64,000 bases of DNA from Tessaracoccus defluvii (GTDB lineage Bacteria; Actinomycetota; Actinomycetes; Propionibacteriales; Propionibacteriaceae). The DNA is taken from contig NZ_CP060789.1 in NCBI RefSeq assembly GCF_014489575.1, forward strand, positions 2,294,001 to 2,358,000. Direction: 5' to 3'. The translations under genes were made by a program, and so were the position numbers. Shown in pieces: positions 17,122 through 26,346 of this stretch (the first letter of the stretch is position 1; every line of letters begins with the position of its first letter). The notes beneath the pieces are model-generated. The model worked only from the letters and a program-made list of their open reading frames with translations. It was not told the DNA's origin and searched no databases.

Positions 17122-17273
17122 CCAGGCCACCGCCCCCGTTGTGCGGCGTGACAAAATTGTGACAGTTTCGCCGCATCTGTCGAGGCACTTGAGACAGGGA
17201 CAACACACTCCTTCCTATGGGGGAAATGGGGCTGGGTCTCCTGGAGACGACGACTCTCTGGGGAGGCATCGAC

Positions 17274-18158
17274 GTGGTGCGGATTGCGCCTGCGACGTGG
17301 ACCGCAACAGCGGAGGCTCGGGCGGCCCAACACTCGCCGGGTGGGTACTGTCCCACCCGGCGAGTACCGTACGGCCCCGCGGATCTACGGGCCGAGCTGG
17401 TGGCGGACGCCTGCCACAGCACCGGCTGCTTCGACATCTTCCATGACCTGCTGGTCGGCGTCGTCGCCAAGGTCCGCCGCCACATCGAGCTCCACCCAGG
17501 TCAGTCCATCGACAACCTGCCGGCCTTCGCCTCCAGCGTGGCGCGGTGCCAGGTGAGCGAGCTGCAACGCACCGGCCGGACCCGCCGCGGACTGCCGGCG
17601 AAACCCACCCGCAACGACGGGGCCGCGGGCCGCGTCAACTGCGTGCTGGCGCGCAGGCCTGAGATCGGCGAGTGGCTCGTCATCCTCTTCCGGATCCTGC
17701 GCGCCTACCCGTTCAGCCGCCACCACGTCTGCGGCAGTTGGCCCATCGACGGTCTGGTTGAGGAGCGGGCCAAGTACCTGCCGGGCGGCGACAGGTCCGT
17801 GGTCCGACGCGAGATCGACCTCGTCATGGCCACCGCCACCGCCGAGGCGGGGTTCGCATGGATGTACGACAACCTCACCGGCCCGTTGATGTCAGAGGGC
17901 GTCCCCGGCGAGCTGGCGGACGATGTGGCGGATCCCGCCCCGGTCCCGTTCGCCGACAAGGCGATGGCCGGGCTGCTGCACCGTGCCTACCTGGATCTCC
18001 GTGGGCGGGGCTACTCGCGGCGCGCCGCGCTCGCCGAGGCGAGCCGCGAGGTGTGCGGGATCGTTCCGGTGATCGACGCAGCCATGGAGGAGATCCTCGA
18101 CGAGCTGGAGGCGCAGCCCCTGCTCAGGCCGACACCACCTCGATGCCCGCGGCGCTGA
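17274..18158 (+). CDS. Possible sigma-factor-like regulatory protein
   Basis: 294 aa from GTG 17274, chosen because GGGAGG lies 7 bases upstream; the frame is open to ATG 17217, which has no RBS. The segment from about residue 48 (DIFHDLLVGVVAKVRRHIEL, then NLPAFASSVARCQVSELQRT) resembles sigma70 region 2, followed by GRTRRGLPAKPTRND. The C-terminal region LRGRGYSRRAALAEASREV may be a helix-turn-helix. This similarity is weak and judged by eye. It sits between the CHAT operon and the RyR gene and could control them. Its last 35 bases overlap the convergent RyR gene. Confidence 0.55.
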   Translation: MVRIAPATWTATAEARAAQHSPGGYCPTRRVPYGPADLRAELVADACHSTGCFDIFHDLLVGVVAKVRRHIELHPGQSIDNLPAFASSVARCQVSELQRTGRTRRGLPAKPTRNDGAAGRVNCVLARRPEIGEWLVILFRILRAYPFSRHHVCGSWPIDGLVEERAKYLPGGDRSVVRREIDLVMATATAEAGFAWMYDNLTGPLMSEGVPGELADDVADPAPVPFADKAMAGLLHRAYLDLRGRGYSRRAALAEASREVCGIVPVIDAAMEEILDELEAQPLLRPTPPRCPRR

Positions 18159-19652
18159 GGATCGCCGGGAGGCTGCGCACAATGTGCTCGTCGTAGCTCC
18201 TCTGCCCCTCGTCGAGCTGACTCCAGGGGTGGACCACTTGTGGCTCTGCCGCCCGTTGGCCCGCTGGTTCACCGCCCATCGGCGGTGTTCGAGCTCCGCC
18301 AAGCGGTTGACGGTCTCGCCCTCGAAGGCGCGGATCGATGGCTCGTCGGAGAGGATCCAGTCGAGCCCCTCGGCCGCGAAGTAGACCGCGGAGCCGACGA
18401 GGACGGCCCTGCTTGAGGACTTCTCGTAATCCCCCAGCTCCTGCCAGGCGACACCGGCCCAAGGTGACGCTGTGGCGTTGTTGGTGCGGGCGCTGATCTG
18501 CTGGTAGGCGTCGTGCACCAGCGGCGCGAGGGCCTCGACCTTGTCGAAGGACAGCACGTCACCACGGTCAGCGCCGCGCGTGAGCACAAGTCCGGCGCGG
18601 GCAGCGATCGTCGGCAGGCGGAGCGCCAGCTCGAGCGCGGAGAGCCTGGCGTCAGGAGTCGCCTCCACAGCCATCAGGCCCAGCAGCTCGCCGCTCATCG
18701 CCCACAGGTCTCCAGGGCTCAGCACCGGAGGAAGGCCCAGCTCCTGGCCCACCGGCGCCACCTCCACACCCCCGGCGGCGAGCACGGCGCCCAGGTTGTC
18801 CACGACGAGCAGGAGCCTCGTCAGCGCGTCGTCGGGTTGCTCTTCGAGAGGAAGAGCATCCCCCGCCTCGCTTCGGGCCAGCCCGAGCAGGTCCACGAGC
18901 GGGGCCGTGACGAGCGCCTCCGGCGCCATCATCCACGTGACGTCGGAGTACAGCGCCTCGAGGAGTTCGTCTGCCTCGCCCTGGGTGACCGCCCGGGTCA
19001 CGCAGGCGTCGCGGGCAACCTGAGTGACCCCCCGCAGAGCCGGCCACAGCCCCTCCTCGTCGACGGCGACCGCCACCCGTGCCGTCGGAAGCGCAGCGGC
19101 CACCGTCCGGGCCACAGGGAGCCCCTCAGCGGCCCGCTCCAGGGCGACGATGACGGTCGGTCCCGCCGAATCGGTGAAGGCTGGCAGTTCCCCCTCGGCA
19201 GCGACGATCTCCACGACCCGATGCGCAACGTCGATGGGACGCATCGACAGCTGGGACCACAGCAGCAGACCCCTCGCCCCGACCTCGGTCATGGCGGACA
19301 CCGCCCACTCCGGGTCACGACCAAAGCAGTGCAGGGTGAGCGGCTCACCAGGCGCCGCCGACCTGACCACGAGCTCTGTTGCGACGATGCGTGCAAGGTC
19401 GCCGTCCCCGACGACGACGGCCGGCGGTGCCGCCCGATCTGCGGGCCTGGCCGGGAATCTCCGCGCCAACTCGCGACCAAGTTCTTGGTCAGAGGACACG
19501 ACCCGCACCCCGGCCACGTCCTCGAACAGGGGCGGGAGGTCGGCGCCGCGCACCACGGCCACGACCTCGGGATGGGCCTCGCCGAGGTCGCGGAGCTGCC
19601 GCACCACATCCTCGTCGGACTGTGCCCTGATCACCACCGGCTTCTCGTTCAC
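18124..19652 (-). CDS. Soluble Rossmann-RyR domain protein, apparent -1 frameshift
   Basis: Starts at GTG 19652 with GGAGGAGG upstream. About 509 aa if one base is restored near 18240. The N-terminal part has a Rossmann-like nucleotide-binding unit (PPAVVVGDGDLARIVATELV). The middle is helical. The C-terminus holds a prokaryotic RyR-type domain: GLDWILSDEPSIRAF, RLAELEHRRWAVNQRANG, then in the second frame HPWSQLDEGQRSYDEHIVRS. It is clearly a paralogue of the channel-like protein at 24271-26346 but lacks its membrane segments. RyR domains in bacterial conflict loci are thought to sense nucleotide-derived ligands. Divergent from the second CHAT gene, with 67 bases between their starts. Confidence 0.72.
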
Positions 19653-19719
19653 TGTGCCTCCTCCGCCCCAGACTAGGGGGGTCTGCGACCATAGGCTCAG
19701 CGCATGTGGGGGTGAGCCC

Positions 19720-20887
19720 GTGGAGGGGAAGAGACAGCTGCAGATCATCGGCGACGGAGCCCGTGGGCGCTGGCTCGCCTGGCAGTGGGACGACGGCAGG
19801 CTGGGCATCGAGGAGATCGACGCCACCGTTGCCCTCTCACGGCTGGAGGATGCGCTTCCCCGCCCTGCGGAGGATCTCGAGGCGCTCGGTTTCGACGGTG
19901 AGCTGGCCCGCCCGGACCTGGAACCTCACCTCGCCCTCGCCCTGTCCGAAGCACTGATCCCTGCGGAGCTGCGGCGACAGATCCGCGAGGCTGCCTCCGA
20001 CGGCCCGCTGGACCTCCACGTGGCTCCCTCCCGGCAGTGCGCGCAGGTGCCGTGGGGCTGCTTGCGCTCGACGACCAACGCCGCCTCCTCGACGTGGCCG
20101 ACATCTCCTGGATAGGTCCCACTCTGCCGAGAGACCTCGCCCCCGACGCCTCCCCAGAACCTGCCCCCTGGGAGGAGGCCCGGGAGCTGCCTGCCCTGCA
20201 CATCCTCGATCCCCTGTCCTCGCGTGGTCAGGGATCCGTCCTCAACCCGGCGGGCACGAGGCGGTGGAGGGATCTGGGCGCCGGCCGCCCGGCCGCCACC
20301 TGGCGAGTCCAGACCGGCGTCGGTCCGGGAACCCTGTCCGCGCTGCTGACGGAGAGGCAGTGGTCTCGGCTCTTCCTCGTCGCGCACGTGGGAGTCCGGC
20401 AGGGAGACACCATCCTCGCCCTCTCCGACGAGTTGAGCGCCACCCGCCTGCTGACCGGCAGGCAGGACGGCGCCGAGGGCAGGGCGGCCACCATCTGTGG
20501 CCCATGCCCCCACGGGTAGCGGTGGTGGCGTGCGCATCCGGCCTCGACTTGGCCCAACCCGAACCGTTCGGACTCGCCACCGCCTTCCTCGCCAACGGGG
20601 CGAACACCGTCCACGCCACGCTGTGGACCCTGCCCACCGACGAGGCCTTCGAGCGCCGCGGAGGCCCGGCCGCCCTGTCGGAGCTGGCCGTGGCCGTCGA
20701 CAGTGCACAGACCGCCGACCGCCCCGTGGCCGCCATCAACGCGTGGCAGCGCGCCAAGCTGCACCAATGGCGGACCGATCCGAGCCTGACCTGCGCACCG
20801 CTGATGTGGGCATCCGTGGCGACGATCAGCGCTCCGAACCGACGGGCTGCGGGGTCACATCCCGACGAATCACCCCTAGCAGAATAG
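19720..20887 (+). CDS. Second CHAT-domain protein, two apparent -1 frameshifts
   Basis: Begins near GTG 19720, reading VEGKRQLQIIGDG. Three frames join into one protein of about 389 aa: frame 1 to about 20060 (ending QCAQVPWG), frame 2 to about 20500 (LLALDDQRRLLDVADISWIG), and frame 3 to 20887. The CHAT landmarks are RLFLVAHVGVRQGD (His), RVAVVACASGLDLA (Cys), HATLWTLPTDEAF and APLMWASVATI, colinear with the CHAT gene at 12219-13310. The first shift is in GGGG, consistent with a lost base. The end overlaps the convergent TPR-like gene by 12 bases. As read it would be inactive. Confidence 0.75.
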
Positions 20888-22479
20888 GCAAGGGGCTCCC
20901 TCGCCCAGGGACGAGACCTCCCCGTCCAGGAACCGGAACCGAGGCGGGGGCACCAGCGGCACATCACCGAGCGTCGGCCGGCGGTGCGGGAGCTCAGTGC
21001 CCGGCGAGACGACCCCGGCGGCCCTGGACCTGACGATGAGGTCGCGGGCCAGCGACGTCTCGCTTTGGACAACAGCGAGCCGGATCGCCAGGTCGTAGGC
21101 AGGCTCGATCTCGACGGACAGCCAGGTGGCACGCCAGTCCCGGGTGGCCATGGCGAAGCGTTCTCCATCCAGGACCAGCAGCGCCTCGACGATGAGGCTC
21201 AGCGCCTCCTCGGACCGGCCGCTGTCAGCGAGGAGCCCCGCGAGCTGCACGCGCACGCGGCCACGCAGGGTCTCCAGCCCAGGGAGGAACTCGAGCCGTG
21301 CCTCGGCACGGCGCAGCAGCCGCTCCCGCCACTGGAGGGCCTCGGCGTCGGCTGGGTCCAAGCGACGCGCCGCACGGAACAGGGCGAAGACCTCGTCACG
21401 CTCGTAGCCCGAGACGCCCTGCAGGCGTTCGCACTGGCCGACGACGAAGCGCACGCCTCTGCTTCCCCGCACCTGGTCCTCCGTCAGGCGGTCCAGTGCC
21501 TCCAGCACCTCGTCGTCGAGGCGCTGCGACGGGTGCGTCCCCGCGGGGACATCTGAGGCACCCAGAGCGAGCGGTGCCGGTGGCAGGGGTGGCTCCTGCA
21601 CACGGGTCCTGGCCCTCGGAGACGGCTGATCAACAGGTTGGGCCTTGTGCGCAGCGGCCAACTCAGCGTCGGCCCGTCCGAACTGTCCCCACTCCCAGTA
21701 ACACTCGGCCCGAAGCCGATGCATCCGCGCCCGTTCCACGCGCATGCCTGTGGTGCTGTCGAGGAGCTCCCGCGCCTCGGCGAGCAGGCGAAGCGACTCC
21801 CGATCTCTCCTCGGCTCCGGGCGTTGGCGGCCGAGGTGAGCCGGTGAAGGATCGAGACTCGCCGCACCGGTGCATCCCCGGTCCACACGGCGCGGTCCTC
21901 GGTGAGGGCTCGGTGCGCCTCCTCGACACGTCCCGCGTCGTCCAGCGCGACGGCGAGCCACAGCCGCGCGGCAGCGGTCCGGTGGGCGTGCCCGTGGCGC
22001 TGGAACTCGGCGATCGCGTTGTGCATCGAGGCGATCGCCGGGAAGTGGCGGCCCTGCGCAAGGCGCGAGCGGCCGACGATGAGGTGCGCCCAGCCGGAGA
22101 TCGCCGGATCCGGATGGTCCCGGACACCCTCGACCCTCCGGATGGCCGCATCCACGTCTCCGCTGGCCAGCTCACACGCCGCCACCTCGAGCGAGGCCAG
22201 CGTCACGGCCGTCCCGTTGGGCGTCGGCGCGGCCTGGGAGATGGCCAAGGCGGAGCCCGCGGCGTTGCCGGCATTCCGGAGGCTGGCCCTCTCGTGTCTG
22301 TGGCGCAACACCCGCGCGCCGACGCGGAGCAGCCTGCTTCGGATCTGGACGGTGGCCGTGGGCTGCAGCTCCAGGCGGAGCCGCTCCACCTCCTCCTTCG
22401 CCCCATCGAGGTCTCCTGCCCGATCCAGCTGCTTGACACGCTCGAGGGCCGCCTCCACGGTGGGGTCAGGAGTGGTCAT
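20876..22479 (-). CDS. Second TPR-like partner protein, apparent -1 frameshift
   Basis: From ATG 22479, overlapping the upstream small gene by 14 bases. About 534 aa if a base is restored near 21818, where frame 1 (HRLTSAANAR) passes to frame 2 (EPRRDRESLRLLAEAREL). The protein is made of helix pairs typical of TPR proteins (MHRLRAECYWEWGQFGRAD, ALDRLTEDQVRG, LLADSGRSEEALSLIVEALL). It resembles the TPR-like gene at 10343 in organisation and pairs with a CHAT gene, though here the two genes are convergent. Its likely role is scaffold or sensor for the neighbouring CHAT protein. Confidence 0.65.
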
Positions 22480-22801
22480 CGACAGCTATCTCGGCCCGGA
22501 AGGCCCTCCCCGGCGAGGTGTCGTCGGGGTCCGGCTCACGCCGGAACGCCAGCACCGCGGAAACGAACTCGGCGTCCTCGTCGCCGGCTCCGGCGGCCAG
22601 GGCCAGATGGGCTCGGCCCAACGGGGCCGCCACCAGAGGATCCGCTCCGCAGGCGCTGAGGGTGGCGAAATCCGGCCTCGTGCCCGGTGGGAAGTAGGCC
22701 ACCCACTCATCGAACGTGGCGATCTCTGCTGCCACCCGCCAGTACTCGAGCTCCAGCTCCGAGTTGACGCGATCCGGGTCGTTCGCACGCTCATCGGTCA
22801 C
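22466..22801 (-). CDS. Small acidic protein preceding the TPR-like gene
   Basis: 111 aa from GTG 22801, preceded by GAGGGG. It is acidic and helical (SELELEYWRVAAEIATFDEW) with GRAHLALAAGAGDEDAEFVS reminiscent of one TPR pair. It overlaps the TPR-like gene and is probably co-translated with it. I recognise no family. A 15-bp-arm hairpin lies 17 bases upstream of the start and may govern expression. Confidence 0.6.
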   Translation of the reverse strand: MTDERANDPDRVNSELELEYWRVAAEIATFDEWVAYFPPGTRPDFATLSACGADPLVAAPLGRAHLALAAGAGDEDAEFVSAVLAFRREPDPDDTSPGRAFRAEIAVDDHS

Positions 22802-22817
22802 CGGTCATCCCCTCGTC

Positions 22818-22860
22818 GATGTCCCGGGTGGAAGTCTACGAGGCCTCCACCCGGGACATC
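22818..22860. repeat. Perfect 15-bp inverted repeat upstream of the minus-strand start at 22801
   Basis: Arms 22818-22832 (GATGTCCCGGGTGGA) and 22846-22860 are exact reverse complements around 13 bases. There is no T-run on either side, so a simple intrinsic terminator is unlikely. On the minus transcript it lies between a short ORF (22870-22983) and the GTG at 22801, the place expected for an operator or attenuator. Confidence 0.85.
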
Positions 22861-22869
22861 GGGGACGGC

Positions 22870-22983
22870 TCAGGTATCGGATCGGGGCGCGGAGGCCTGG
22901 GGCTCGTGCGGTGCGCCGACGATCGGCGCGGAGCCGGGGTCCGCCAGCGTGGACGTGATGGCGAGAAGCGTTCGACGTGGCAT
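22870..22983 (-). CDS. Small ORF, possible leader peptide
   Basis: 37 codons from ATG 22983, with AGGAAGG about 9 bases upstream; the product begins MPRRTLLAITSTLADPG. It ends 10 bases before a strong hairpin upstream of the next minus-strand gene. The RBS and position argue for translation. The product has no recognised family, and the ORF may be chance. Confidence 0.35.
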   Translation of the reverse strand: MPRRTLLAITSTLADPGSAPIVGAPHEPQASAPRSDT

Positions 22984-23418
22984 GGGTTGTGCCTTCCTGG
23001 TTGGGGGTTCGGCGTGGGGCCTGCCGAAGCAGGCCCCACAGGGTTTGACGGGACGGTCCGCCGGATGTGGGTGTTTCACACCCGCCGGACTGACGTGGCG
23101 ATGTTGCGAGTGACCAGATGCGGTGACAACCGCACACTCACGCTGGTCACCAGACGATCCACAAAGCCGCTCTCCTCTCCGTTGCTCTCCCGACCTACCG
23201 ATTCGCGATTCCCGGGGGCCGGGGCCGCGGCTCGGGGCCGTTGGGGAATGAACGGAGAGACAGGAGGCGAGTGAGGGATTCCCGTCGACGGGCTCATTGA
23301 GGCAAGACCGACACGCGGGTGCCGGTCTCGCAGGTGAGTGCGGCGTGGGCGGACAGTTCCCGCCGCTGTGGGGACAGGTGTCCGTCAGATGGAGGTACGG
23401 GAGCCGAGGGGGGCGAAG
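22984..23418. other. Region without a convincing gene
   Basis: 435 bases. Open frames here have no RBS and Arg/Gly/Thr-rich shadow-like products. I see a short GGGTG/CACCC hairpin near 23070 and no clear promoter. It separates the CHAT/TPR cluster from the membrane-protein genes. Confidence 0.5.
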
Positions 23419-24123
23419 GTGAAGAAGCAGGCGGCCGAGGCCGAATCGTCGAAGGCGGAGCTCTTTCTAGAGGGGCTGCTCGGCGCCGTTGCGTTGGGGG
23501 TGTTGAGCGGCGGGCAGCTCGACGTGGCGTTCGGGATGATGCTGGCTGCGGTGGTGCTGCTGGGATGGGTCGCCGGCACGGTCAGCCGCGTGGCGTCCGT
23601 CGGCCTCGGAATCGTGGGCATCGCCGCCTCACTGCCGGGTGTCGCCGAGTACCTCGCCGGCGACAACTGCCTGCTTGGCGTAGGCCTGGGATGGCGCATC
23701 GCCATGATGTTCTCAATGGCCGCGATGTTCGCGTACGGCGGGATCCACACCATCTTTCTGGGCCGCAGCCTCAAGGCAGCCGGCCAGGTTGGCCTGGGGT
23801 GGTTCTCGATGGTGGAGCTGTTGACCTTCGCCTCCACGACGGCCGTTCTATCCCAACACTCGGTGGGGTTCACGGTCGTCCTGATCGGGGTTCTGGCCTT
23901 GGGGGCCATCGTCGGGCGCTGGCCACAGATCGGGATCTGGGCCGTCGGCGTCGGGATGGCGCTCATCACCATCGCCGGCAGCACCTACGCAGGGGTGACG
24001 TCCGACGACGCGCTGGGTTGTCAGCCTCTGAGCAACGCGACGGGCTCGGCGGTGACCTATCTCGCTTCTTTCATCCCGGTCTGGATCGGCATGTCCATCT
24101 TCCGCGCTGTCTTCAGGCGATGA
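23419..24123 (+). CDS. Multi-pass membrane protein of unknown function
   Basis: 234 aa from GTG 23419, chosen because GAGGGGGG lies 6 bases upstream; in-frame ATG 23389 is an alternative. After a charged N-terminus (KKQAAEAESSKAELF) there are about seven hydrophobic segments, including FGMMLAAVVLLGWVAGT, VGLGIVGIAASLPGV, MMFSMAAMFAYGG and FIPVWIGMSIF. No enzyme or transporter motif is recognised. It lies 147 bases upstream of the channel-like Rossmann-RyR gene on the same strand and is probably part of the same functional group. Confidence 0.65.
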   Translation: MKKQAAEAESSKAELFLEGLLGAVALGVLSGGQLDVAFGMMLAAVVLLGWVAGTVSRVASVGLGIVGIAASLPGVAEYLAGDNCLLGVGLGWRIAMMFSMAAMFAYGGIHTIFLGRSLKAAGQVGLGWFSMVELLTFASTTAVLSQHSVGFTVVLIGVLALGAIVGRWPQIGIWAVGVGMALITIAGSTYAGVTSDDALGCQPLSNATGSAVTYLASFIPVWIGMSIFRAVFRR

Positions 24124-24270
24124 TCCGTGAGGCGCCAGGGGACACACCGCCCTCTCATGGGGTCCGTCCGTCAGTTCTCTGTGTCGGTGCAGGCCGCACC
24201 AGCGGCTGGCACCCGGAGGGACAGGCCCCCAGAAATGACCCGAATCAAGAAACACCAGAGGGAAGCAGCG

Positions 24271-26346
24271 ATGCCCAGCTGGCTGAGCACCAGGTGGCGG
24301 CTGCTGACGCTGATCTGTCTGGCGACCGTTGCCATCGCCATGGGCACCTGCGCCCTCTATGAGCCGCGCGCCGATCACCGTTTCTTCGGGGGTCTCGATG
24401 GCCTTGCCCTCGTCGACGCGATCTACCTTGCGCTGAGCCTATTCACCCTCAACGACGTCGGCCCAAGTCCCGCACCGCTACTCCTGCAGGTGGCCAGGTT
24501 CGCTGCCGCGACCGTCACCTTCTCCACATTGCTCATGGCGTTCTTCACGGTGATGCGAGGCAACCCTGATGCCGCCAAGGCTCGGAAGCTGCAGGACCAC
24601 GCCGTGATCGTTGGAACCGGTCCAGAGGCCCTACGGCTGGCTGTCCGCCACGCCCAGCTGGGAAATCGGCCCGTGTGGGTGGGAGACGTCGACGTGACGG
24701 ACACCGAGGCGGCCCGCGCCGCGGGAGTCACCCTCCCCGGGCCCTCCTCCGATGCTGCGCTCCGCGCCATCCTTGCTGGCGCGAAATCCGTGACGGTCAC
24801 CGCCCCCAGCGACACCGAAGCGGTGGGGCTGGCCCGCGAGATCGACCACCACGCCGACGCCCCGTTGATCCTCCTGCTGGACAGCTCCGACCTGGCCTCC
24901 CAGCTCCTGGCCGACCAGGCCCTCAACATTCTGCCCGTGCCCAGACTCGCTGTTGTCGCCCGAGAGGCCGTGGCGGCCAACCCGCCCATCCGCGAGGCGG
25001 CCTGCCCCGCACCCATAGTGGTTGGCGACGGGGAGTTGGCCGCCGAGATCGTCCGGCAGATCGCCCGGGGCTGGCAGGAGTACGGCGCCCCACAACGCAT
25101 CCATTGCGTCGGGAGCGAACTCTCCTGGGTGGACGCGGTCGAGGCGGAGGTCGAGGGTCTCGCCGACCTGCGCAGGCGGCCGGCTCCGGCCACCCCGCGC
25201 GGGGCCTTGACGGCCTGCCGCGGCCTGATCGACGGGTGGACCAGACCGAACGCGGACAAGGTCGCGTCAACTGGTCCCGCAATCATCGTCGCCATTGAAG
25301 ACGACGCGCGGGCGCTCTCGGTGGCCCGAGGTCTGCAGTGTGGCCTCCCAACGGCGCGTGTGTCGGTCGTGGTCGAGTCGGCCGGCACCTGGACGGAGCT
25401 GCTGGGAACACTGGACTCCTCGGCCATGGTCTCCACGGAGGAGCTTCTCGCCGAGCCGGACCAGCTCGGGAAGGACCGCGCGGCCCTCCTCCGAGTGCAA
25501 CTGAGCACCTCTCTGGCCACCTGGTCCTCGATCAGCCGCAGCGTGTTCGGGGACTACCTCGACGGCCGCGACGCCGCCCCCGACGAGGGCGAGGATCTCG
25601 CAGACCGGCTCACCGAGCGCCTCCTCGGCCCGGTCGCGGGCTCCGACTTCGCGCTGGACCGCGTGCTGGGCGCCGGGGGCCTCGCCCGTACCGACGAGGA
25701 CACGGTCGAGGCCATGCCGCTGCTCGACCCGGGGCAGCTTCACCGGATGGCTGCCGAGCTGCTGGCGGTGGTCGACGGCCTTGTGCCGACCTTCCTGACG
25801 GAGCGGGATCGGTGGGCCTGGGGGGTGGAGTTCTCGCAATGGCTCCCGGTCGCGTGTGCCCGCGCCGGATGGGGCCTCGAGTGGCCGCACGCGACGCCAG
25901 TCCTTCCCGCGGCCGACATGGAGGAGTTCGCGGTGGCCCTGCACGCGGCCTACCTCGTGACCTCGGAGCAGACCGGGAACGCGACCGGGTCCGACCTCGC
26001 CCACGTGCAGTGGCCCGGCCTCTCGGAAGAGGACAAGGCCTCCAACCGCTCGTCGGCGCGGGCCGTCACCGTGAAGCTCGCAAGCCTCGGGCTGGACTGG
26101 CGTTCCGCATCGTCCCCTGTCGATCCATGGCGGCCCGACGCCGACACACTGACCTGGCTTGGCGAGGCCGAACACCGACGATGGGCACGCCACCAGGTGG
26201 CGCACGGACGGCGACACCGTCACGTGAGGGGCTGGGCCGACCTGGCCGAGAGCACGAGACGCTACGACACCGACGCGGTGCTCGCGCACTTCTCCCATCT
26301 CGCCGACCTCCGCATCGACGTGTTCGACCCCGCGGAGGATCGATGA
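24271..26346 (+). CDS. Membrane protein with two Rossmann domains and a C-terminal RyR domain (channel-like)
   Basis: 691 aa from ATG 24271, with GGAAG upstream; the longer frame to 24127 lacks an RBS. Two N-terminal hydrophobic helices (LLTLICLATVAIAMGTCAL and VARFAAATVTFSTLLMAFF) flank a loop YLALSLFTLNDVG that recalls a pore loop. Two TrkA-N-like nucleotide-binding units follow (HAVIVGTGPEALRLAVRH; PIVVGDGELAAEIVRQIA). The C-terminal RyR module has LGLDWRSASSPVDPW and GEAEHRRWARHQVAHG. The architecture matches reported bacterial proteins that couple nucleotide-ligand sensing to ion flux in conflict systems. It is a paralogue of 18124-19652. The stop overlaps the next ATG (ATGA). Confidence 0.75.
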   Translation: MPSWLSTRWRLLTLICLATVAIAMGTCALYEPRADHRFFGGLDGLALVDAIYLALSLFTLNDVGPSPAPLLLQVARFAAATVTFSTLLMAFFTVMRGNPDAAKARKLQDHAVIVGTGPEALRLAVRHAQLGNRPVWVGDVDVTDTEAARAAGVTLPGPSSDAALRAILAGAKSVTVTAPSDTEAVGLAREIDHHADAPLILLLDSSDLASQLLADQALNILPVPRLAVVAREAVAANPPIREAACPAPIVVGDGELAAEIVRQIARGWQEYGAPQRIHCVGSELSWVDAVEAEVEGLADLRRRPAPATPRGALTACRGLIDGWTRPNADKVASTGPAIIVAIEDDARALSVARGLQCGLPTARVSVVVESAGTWTELLGTLDSSAMVSTEELLAEPDQLGKDRAALLRVQLSTSLATWSSISRSVFGDYLDGRDAAPDEGEDLADRLTERLLGPVAGSDFALDRVLGAGGLARTDEDTVEAMPLLDPGQLHRMAAELLAVVDGLVPTFLTERDRWAWGVEFSQWLPVACARAGWGLEWPHATPVLPAADMEEFAVALHAAYLVTSEQTGNATGSDLAHVQWPGLSEEDKASNRSSARAVTVKLASLGLDWRSASSPVDPWRPDADTLTWLGEAEHRRWARHQVAHGRRHRHVRGWADLAESTRRYDTDAVLAHFSHLADLRIDVFDPAEDR

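Noticed and set aside
18124..22479. Calling the RyR, CHAT2 and TPR2 genes decayed pseudogenes
   Set aside because: Each needs only one or two single-base corrections and retains family motifs on both sides; the same indel type affects core genes, so loss of function is not established.
23042..23110. A riboswitch or terminator around the GGGTG/CACCC hairpin
   Set aside because: The stem is short, there is no T-run and no conserved riboswitch core that I can recognise.
22819..23274. A 151-aa forward ORF after the TPR cluster
   Set aside because: No RBS, Arg/Gly/Thr-rich shadow composition, and it runs through the perfect hairpin at 22818-22860.
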